Shown here in pieces: positions 57,099 through 64,000 of a stretch of DNA of 64,000 nt; position 1 is the first letter of the stretch, and each line of letters opens with the position of its first letter. Source of the stretch: Pagrus major (lineage: Eukaryota; Chordata; Actinopteri; Spariformes; Sparidae); contig NC_133221.1 of assembly GCF_040436345.1 (NCBI RefSeq), forward strand, positions 2,235,618-2,299,617, written 5' to 3'. The notes under the pieces were generated by a model. It was not told the origin of the DNA, searched no databases, and worked only from the letters and a program-made list of their open reading frames with translations. A program made the position numbers and the translations under genes.

Positions 57099-59599
57099 TC
57101 CATCCATCCATCCATTATCTGCCGCTTATCCGGGGCCGGGTCGCGGGGGCAGCTGCCTGAGCAGGGATACCCAGACTTCCCTCTCCCCGGACACTTCCTC
57201 CAGCTCCTCCGGGAGGATCCCAAGGCGTTCCCAGGTCAGCCGGGTGACATAGTCACTCCAGCGTGTCCTGGGTCTTCCTCGGGGTCTCTTCCTCCCGGTG
57301 GGGCATGCCTGGAACACCTCCCGAGGGAGGCGTCCAGGGGGCATCCGATACAGATGCCCGAGCCACCTCAGCTGACTCCTCTCGATGTGGAGGAGCAGCG
57401 GTTCTACTCCGAGCTCCTCCCGCGTGACAGAGCTCCTCACCCTATCTCTAAGGGAGCGCCCTGCCACCCTGCGGAGGAAACTCATTTCGGCCGCTTGTAT
57501 CCGGGATCTTATTCTTTCGGTCATGACCCAAAGTTCATGACCATAGGTGAGGGTAGGAACGTAGACTGACAGGTAAATCGAGAGCTTCGCCTTTCGGCTC
57601 AGCTCTCTCTTCCCTCACTCGTGAACAAGACCCCGAGATACTTAAACTCCTCCACTTGAGGCAGGAACTCTCCCCCAACCTGGAGGGAACAAGCCACCTT
57701 TTTCCGGTCGAGAACCATGGCCTCAGACTTGGAGGTGCTGATTCTCATCCCAACTGCTTCACACTCGGCTGCAAACCGCCCCAGAACATGCTGGAGGTCC
57801 CGGCTCGAAGGAGCCAACAAGACAACATCATCTGCGAAAAGCAGGGATGAAATCCGGTGGCTCCCGAACCAGATCCCCTCCGGCCCATGACTGCGCCTAG
57901 AAATTCTGTCCATAAAAATAATGAACAGAACCGGTGACAAAGGGCAGCCCTGCCAGAGTCCAACATGTACTGGAAACAGGTCTGACTTACTGCCGGCAAT
58001 GCGAACCAAGCTCCTGCTCCGGTCGTACAGGGACCGTACAGCCCTTAGTAGAGGGCCCTCGACCCCGTACTCCCGAAGCACCCCCCACAGAATGCCACGA
58101 GGGACACGGTCGAATGCCTTCTCCAAGTCCACAAAACACATGTGGACTGGTTGGGCAAACTCCCATGAACCCTCCAGCACCCTGCTGAGGGTATAGAGCT
58201 GGTCCAGTGTTCCACGGCCAGGACGAAAACCGCATTGTTCCTCCTGAATCCGAGGTTCGACTATCGGCCGAATTCTCCTCTCCAGTACCCTGGAATAGAC
58301 TTTACCAGGGAGGCTGAGGAGTGTGATCCCCCGGTAGTTGGAACACACCCTCCGGTCCCCCTTTTTGAATAGAGGGACCACCACCCCGGTCTGCCAGTCC
58401 AGAGGCACTGTCCCCAACTGCCACGCGATGTTGCAGAGACGTGTCAGCCAAGACAGCCCCACAACATCCAGAGACTTGAGGTACTCAGGGCGGATCTCAT
58501 CCACTCCTGGTGCTTTGCCACTGGGCAGCTTCCGGACTACCTTCTTGACTTCAGCTTGGGTGATGAATGGATCAACCTCCGAGTCCCCAGCCTCTGCTTC
58601 CTCTATGGAAGACGTGTCAGTGGGATTGAGGAGATCCTCGAAGTACTCCTTCCACCGCCCAACGATATCCCCAGTCGAGGTCAACCGCCCAACGATATCC
58701 CCAGTCGAGGTCAACAGCTCCCCGCCTCCACCGTAAACAGTGTTGGCGGGGTGCTGCTTCCCCTTCCTAAGGCGCCGGATGGTTTGCCAAAATTTCCTCG
58801 AGGCCGACCGGTAGTCCTTCTCCATGGCCTCCCCGAACTTTTCCCAGACCCGAGTCTTTGCTTCTGCGACCGCCCGTGCTGCAGCACGCTTGGCCTGCCG
58901 GTACCCGTCAGCTGCCTCAGGAGTCCCCCGAGCCAGCCAGGCTCGATAGGACTCCTTCTTCAGCTTGACAGCATCCCTTACTGTCGGTGTCCACCACCGA
59001 GTTCGGGGATTGCCGCCACGACAGGCACCGGAGACCTTACGGCCACATCTCTGAACAGCCGCGTCAATAATGGAGGCGGAGAACAAGGCCCATTCGGACT
59101 CAATGTCCCCAGCCTCCCTCGGGATCTGGTCAAAGCTCTCCCGGAGGTGGCAGTTGAAGACCTCCCCGACAGAGGGTTCCACCAGACGTTCCCAGCAGAC
59201 CCTCACAGTACGTTTGGGTCTGCCAAGTCTGTCCAGCTTCCTCCCCTGCCAGCGAAACCAACTCACCACCAGGTGGTGATCAGTTGACAGCTGAGCCCCT
59301 CTCTTTACCCGAGTGTCCAAGACATACGGCCGGAGGTCAGATGACATGACCACAAAGTCGATCATTGAGGCCTAGGGTGTCCTGGTGCCATGTGCACTGA
59401 TGAACACCCTTATGCTTGAACATGGTGTTCGTTATGGACAAACTGTGACTGGCACAGAAGTCCAACAACAGAACACCACTCGGGTTCAGATCAGGGAGGC
59501 CGTTCCTCCCAATCACACCCCTCCAGCAACACTGTCGCTGCCTACGTGAGCGTTGAAGTCCCCCAGTAGAACGATGGAGTCCCCAGTTGGAAGCACCCC
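57099..59599 (-). mobile_element. Rex3 retrotransposon, 5'-truncated and broken
   Basis: Very similar to the full copy at 3245-6537 but ending within the endonuclease region. Target-site duplication catatctttata lies at 57087-57098 and 59600-59611. It carries an ~82-bp deletion at about 57615 that shifts the frame, splitting the RT into frames 57599-59365 and 57126-57524; a small deletion at about 59367; and a 30-bp tandem duplication at 58654-58713. It cannot encode a complete enzyme. Confidence 0.95.
58654..58713 (-). repeat. In-frame 30-bp tandem duplication in Rex3 copy 2
   Basis: Two adjacent copies of a 30-bp segment add ten residues ([10 protein letters not shown] repeated) relative to the intact copy. 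Confidence 0.95.
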
Positions 59600-59950
59600 C
59601 ATATCTTTATACTGTTCACATATTATTATTATTATTACACTGTGTTCACTTGTTATTTTCACAATAAGTTCATGTATTATTTTCTGTTTCTTGTCAGTTT
59701 TCTGTCACTGTTTGGTTAGCTTAAGGCAACAAATAAACTTGGCAAGGTTAAGGGCATGAAGACACTCCTTGACTTTCAAAGGCATCAGATCGCCGTCCTG
59801 TTCACACTACTCAACTTTCTGTCTCGTGGTCGGAGTCTTTGTGGTCTGCACTACATGACTTACCAGTGATCAGTGGACTTTTTGTCTGCAGACTCCAAAA
59901 ACAAGTTGGGGGTAGCAAGATCAGGGCTGAAATCCAAGTGTGAACTTGGC

Positions 59951-60530
59951 TTTAAGGAACTAAATACTTGGTAAGGTTCAAGGAACAAAAATAGTTGGTT
60001 CGACTCAGGGAAGTAAAATGCTTGGTAAGGTTCAGGGAACAAAAATAGTTGGTTAGACTCAGGGAGGTAAAATACTTGGTAAGGTTCAGGGAACAAAAAT
60101 ACTTGGCGAGTTTTAGGGAACTGAAATACTTGGTTGGGTTTAGGGAACTAAAATGCTTGGTAAGGTTCAGGGAACAAAAATACTTGCCGAGTTTTAGGGA
60201 ACTGAAATACTTGGTTGGGTTTAGGGAACTAAAATGCTTGGTAAGGTTCAGGGAACAAAAATACTTGCCGAGTTTTAGGGAACTGAAATATTTGGTTGGA
60301 TTTAGGGAACTAAAATGCTTGGTAAGGTTCAGGGAACTGAAATACTTGGTTGGGTTTAGGGAACTGAAATACTTGGTAAGGTTCAGGGAACAAAAATACT
60401 TGGCGAGGTTTAGGGAACTGAAATACTTGGTTGGGTTTAGGGAACTAAAATGCTTGATACGGGTCAGGGAACAAAAACACTTGGTGAGGTTTAGGGAACT
60501 AAAATACTTGGTGAGGTTTAGGGAACTTAA
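59951..60530 (+). repeat. 27-bp minisatellite, about 21 units
   Basis: Units of the form ttagggaactgaaatacttgg+ttgggt alternate with ttcagggaacaaaaatactt-type units. An 81-bp higher-order block (three units) repeats at about 60090-60330. Being a multiple of three, the array opens spurious frames on both strands. Confidence 0.95.
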
Positions 60531-60991
60531 GGATTTTTGCGAACACATTGGAGATTGAATGGACTATCGTTTGGTTCATATACTGTGCACTGTGGACATC
60601 ATGAACGCTGGAGGAGTAAGTCAGCTCTTCAGAAAAGTCTGAATTTATCTGTGGGATGATAGCTAACCCTTAGCATACTGACAGGTTCAATCATAGCTGC
60701 AATCACTTCAGACACATGGTGCATTGTATTTTTTAGGTAACATAATTTGTGGTAAATGTCAATTAAAGGGCTTAAAAAAACAGGACATTTTATTTTCTGA
60801 TGGAGATTTGTCAGGATTAAAATCATTTATCTGCGATAGGCCCAGTTCAATAACATCATTAACACACTGACTGTGTTTCTCCAACACACGCAGGATGATG
60901 ATTATCTGCTGAGATCGCTGCTGATTTCAACAGTTCTTATCAAAAGCATAAATCATAAAATGTTGCAGTTCTACCATCTGATTATGTCTTT

Positions 60992-61074
<83 letters not shown>

Positions 61075-61284
61075 CAAAATAGTGCAATGAATGTACTTCC
61101 AGTGAGTTTTAATGACGATGATGATGATCTATGTTAATGAAAAGTCAGATAAATACCTTCAGTAGACACACAGAGGGGGGAGACAGGGCTGTGTGTTGTG
61201 TTTAGAGGAGGGACTCATTCGAATAAGTAAAAGTTTATCAGTGAAGAAGGAAGAGAGGCAGCAGTAACCCGTCAGAGCTTCAAC
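60531..61284. other. Intergenic with (AT)n microsatellite
   Basis: An (AT)n tract of about 79 bp lies at 60995-61073. The rest is AT-rich with no gene seen before the signal exon at 61285. Confidence 0.6.
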
Positions 61285-61324
61285 ATGACAGTTCATCACA
61301 CTTTGATGTGCTTCTTCTTCCTCT
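61285..61324 (+). CDS. Signal-peptide exon of an immune receptor (partial or orphan)
   Basis: A 40-nt exon encodes MTVHHTLMCFFFL plus one base with a GTGAGT donor. Length and phase are identical to exon 1 of the CD300-like gene at 39642. No matching Ig exon is visible up to 63091, so the gene has lost its body or this is a stranded exon. Confidence 0.45.
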
Positions 61325-63091
61325 GTGAGTACATGCACTTCATGTCTGTTACTCTCTCTTGTTCTTACACCATTTGTCAGTCCTGTAACAGTTTTTCACG
61401 AGTGTTTTTTGTTGTTAATCATGGTGATCAGAGCCACTTTGAGGGATATGTTCATATTTTTTCCAGTCTTTCCTAAAACAACCCTCACATGCCTGTTTGT
61501 ACAGTTGAAGGGTCGTTAGTTGCTGTAATCGTTCTTCCAGGAAAAGATCCTTCAGAGGAAGTGATGAGTTCAAGATCCTTCTTCTAAAGTCGTAACCCTA
61601 ACCCTAACCCTTGTAAAGTTGTTGTCCTTTAAAAGATGGTTCATTACAAGTCTAGTGATAAACTGTTCGTCAGGAAGGAAAATGAAGGACACAAGCCTCC
61701 CAGACTACTTTAAAACTCAAGTACAGCCAATATAAACGTTGTGACTGTTTAGAAATCCTTGCCAGCACTCTGTAAATCTCACTCTCTCTGTCTTTTATTT
61801 AAAGATTATTTGTCTTTTACATTATTATTTTCATCATCGATTAATCTGATAATTGTTTTCTGTTTCAGTGATTATGATTAAAAGTGTCGAAGGTGGAAGG
61901 AGCTGAAAACAATTGTTAGATTATCAAATTAGTTTGAATTAGTGAATTGATTAGTCAGTTAATCGTTACAGCGTTAATGTAATCTCTTGCTTCACTCCGA
62001 CTGTTAGTTGAGTAAGTTGCAGCTTCACAACTTTCAAAATACTTCCTGTTGAGATTGTACAAGACGATATCACGAGATGATATCACATCCTACAGACAGA
62101 TAAAAACCTGCAGCGTTTTGGAAACAACATGTTGATGTGATGGTTCCTAAATGAGTTGCTGCTCCTGTTAGTATCAGACGGAGGTGCTTTGAGCTCACAA
62201 AATTGCATTTTTTTTACCAGGCGCCTGAAAGTTTCCTCACAAAAACACGTGTTAAGTGTTCTGAAAGTACTTTCAGTGACAGTGTTATCTAATCTGAACT
62301 TGGACCATGTCAGACTATATGATGTAGACACATTGGGTTTTCAAGCTAATAGGGGCAGTTACAGCTCATCTGCAGGCTGATTTTTGCATCCAAAAATGTA
62401 GCCGCAAAAAATGAAAGAATTCCCACAGATTGATGGCAGAAGCATCGACTGTTTGACTGTAACCTTTCAAAAGAGCCCCAAACCGTGTCTGTACTCCAGG
62501 TCTGTGTTCAACAACAGCTTTGAATGAGCTTTGCATTGGACTGCGGGAGGTGTTTCAGGATGGTTTTACACGTTTCCAGGAATAAGATGCCTGTACTTTT
62601 ACTTCAGTAGCATTTTGGAGGCAGGACTTGACCGCCGCTCGCCCAGAGTCAGCTGGGATCGGCTCCAGCACCAACGATAGGCAGCTGCAACATTTAAGTG
62701 ATATGTACATTTATGCATCAAAAGAACTATAATACAATAATATAATATATCACTAACAGGGGCTCATCACATTTTAATTGTTAAACGTTCGTAGAAATTC
62801 GGAATGAGTGACTTTATTATCTCTACACCAGGAAAGACTCATGAAAGACGTCCACTGACCCGGTCTAACATGAACATTAAGGTACAGTGAAGGTTTCCAA
62901 GAATGTGTTGTTGTCATCTGTTTTCCTGTCATCAACACTGTGGTAGCCAAATGACGTATGCAAATCTATTTCGGAGGAATAATGTGTCACAGGTGGACAG
63001 TAACGTATTGAAGCAGTGTCAGCTTTAATGAGCTACATCAACAGCCACAAGTCTGACGTCTCACATCAGAACGAACAGAGAGCCGACGAAG
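61325..63091. other. No gene seen
   Basis: Three telomere-type repeats (taaccctaaccctaaccc) occur at 61593-61610. No Ig or CTLD exon was found on either strand. Confidence 0.45.
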
Positions 63092-63128
63092 ATGGACGCA
63101 GTCCTGCTGCTCATCATGGCTGCATCAG
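63092..63128 (+). CDS. First exon of a third C-type lectin gene (runs off the right edge)
   Basis: A 37-nt exon encodes MDAVLLLIMAAS plus one base with a GTCAGT donor. It has the same length, phase and Ala-Ala-Ser end as exon 1 of the minus-strand lectin gene (20335-20371). The downstream sequence from 63663 matches 23283-23645, which directly precedes the second exon of the plus-strand lectin gene. The next exon is therefore predicted just past base 64000. Confidence 0.75.
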
Positions 63129-63662
63129 GTCAGTAGTTTATTTGTTTTATAGATGTTTATATTCTTTTATTACAGCACAAAACCTTGTGGGGACAAAACT
63201 GTCATCAGAAGTCTAAATTAAAAATGATGTCCCACATTTATATAATCCTTCTCCTTTGGTTGACGCACAGACTAATGCAAACTGAATCCTCTGAATTTGA
63301 TTTCTTTTACCCTGAAATATTTTGTGGTCACGCTGCAGCTCTTACAGTCTTTAGCTTTCTATTTTTTCCAGTCCAGCTTTGGTGTGTGCCGTTTACAAAC
63401 CATCACTGAGTTCCTCAATATTTCTCGACGCTGAACTGACTTTTAAAACAAAAAACAATAAACTGGGATCTGTCTGAATAAAGCAGGAACCAATCACAGC
63501 TCTCATTTATTCTTAAAAATGCAATTAGGGATGATTCAATCAGTTCATTAGTATGTATTTTAAATATTAAAATTCTGAGTTTGAGTTTCTTCTCCAAAAC
63601 TACGTAGTGCCCCTTTAATGATCAGCCTCTGTGCATGAGACGCATGCTCTACCACTTGAGTT

Positions 63663-64000
63663 ACTGGGACGTCCCAGAGAAACACTGGTGTAATATATAA
63701 CTATGTATTTTATTGTATTTCAGGTTGTCATGTGTCTTTAGACTAAAATCTTCATCTGAATAACAATTAAATGTGCTGCAGTAAAAGTCTGATATTACAG
63801 TGAAATGTAATGGAGTAGAAATATAAAGTTACATAAACAGAAATACTGCAAATTGTCCTTAAAGTGTCAACAGACACCCCCAACCCTGTCACTAGTTTAA
63901 GTACAGTACTTAAGTAAATGACTTTGTTACATTCCACAGCTGATTTTACTGACAGAGACAACGACACACCTGAATACACTGAAATGCAACGTGACAAAGT
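63663..64000 (+). repeat. Lectin-gene intron segment shared with 23283-23645
   Basis: Near-identical over its whole visible length. It marks a recent duplication of the plus-strand lectin gene. A MITE terminus related to 13768 lies just upstream at about 63570-63617. Confidence 0.85.

Noticed and set aside
59860..60558. Repetitive ORFs (LTKYFSSLN and FRELKYLV) over the 27-bp array
   Set aside because: Same artefact as above from a 27-bp unit.

Overview
This window is nuclear DNA of a ray-finned (teleost) fish. The evidence is split genes with GT-AG introns, high transposon load, Rex3 and CR1/L2-type LINEs, and teleost-specific immune families: CMRF35/CD300-like Ig receptors, double-CTLD C-type lectins and an NLRC3-like FISNA-NACHT receptor. 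Nothing prokaryotic is present. The species cannot be named from the sequence.

Layout. (1) 1-8941 is a duplicated block (copy A). It carries LTR, gypsy and Tc1 debris, a stalk exon and a transmembrane exon, and a full-length Rex3 element with an open 1033-codon frame. An orphan first exon of an Ig receptor lies at 9604. (2) 11.05-12.57 kb is a broken L1-like LINE. (3) 13768-20371, minus strand, is a seven-exon gene for a soluble double-CTLD lectin of about 343 aa. It has a signal peptide and ends in KDEL. Its second CTLD exon is split by a 2.76-kb element with 8-bp target duplications and inverted termini, and the two halves still splice in frame on paper. (4) 21.16-23.28 kb is a dead CR1/L2-type LINE with an LTR-like insertion inside it. 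(5) 23688-27972, plus strand, is the inverted paralogue of that lectin gene. It has two CTLDs, a Ser/Thr stalk and a transmembrane exon, but no visible signal-peptide exon. (6) 28.0-30.1 kb is a gypsy pol fragment with a nested solo LTR. (7) 29193-37315 is copy B of the duplicated block. It lacks Rex3 but carries a 21-bp minisatellite of about 105 units where copy A has 2. (8) 39642-43938, plus, is a complete six-exon CD300/CMRF35-like receptor of about 336 aa with two Ig domains and an ITIM-like tail. (9) 47992-56464, plus, is an NLRC3-like gene whose terminal B30.2 domain is cut by a deletion and a stop. (10) 57099-59599 is a second, truncated Rex3. It is followed by a 27-bp minisatellite, an (AT)n tract, an orphan signal exon (61285), and the first exon of a third lectin gene (63092) that runs off the right edge.

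The window is a fast-evolving innate-immune cluster: secreted or membrane lectins, a paired-receptor-type Ig protein and a cytosolic NLR, rearranged by duplication and transposons. Comparing copy A with copy B orders events. The LTR, gypsy and Tc1 insertions predate the duplication; the Rex3 insertion and the minisatellite length difference postdate it. All exon structures were inferred by eye from splice sites, reading phase and paralogue comparison. None is backed by transcripts.
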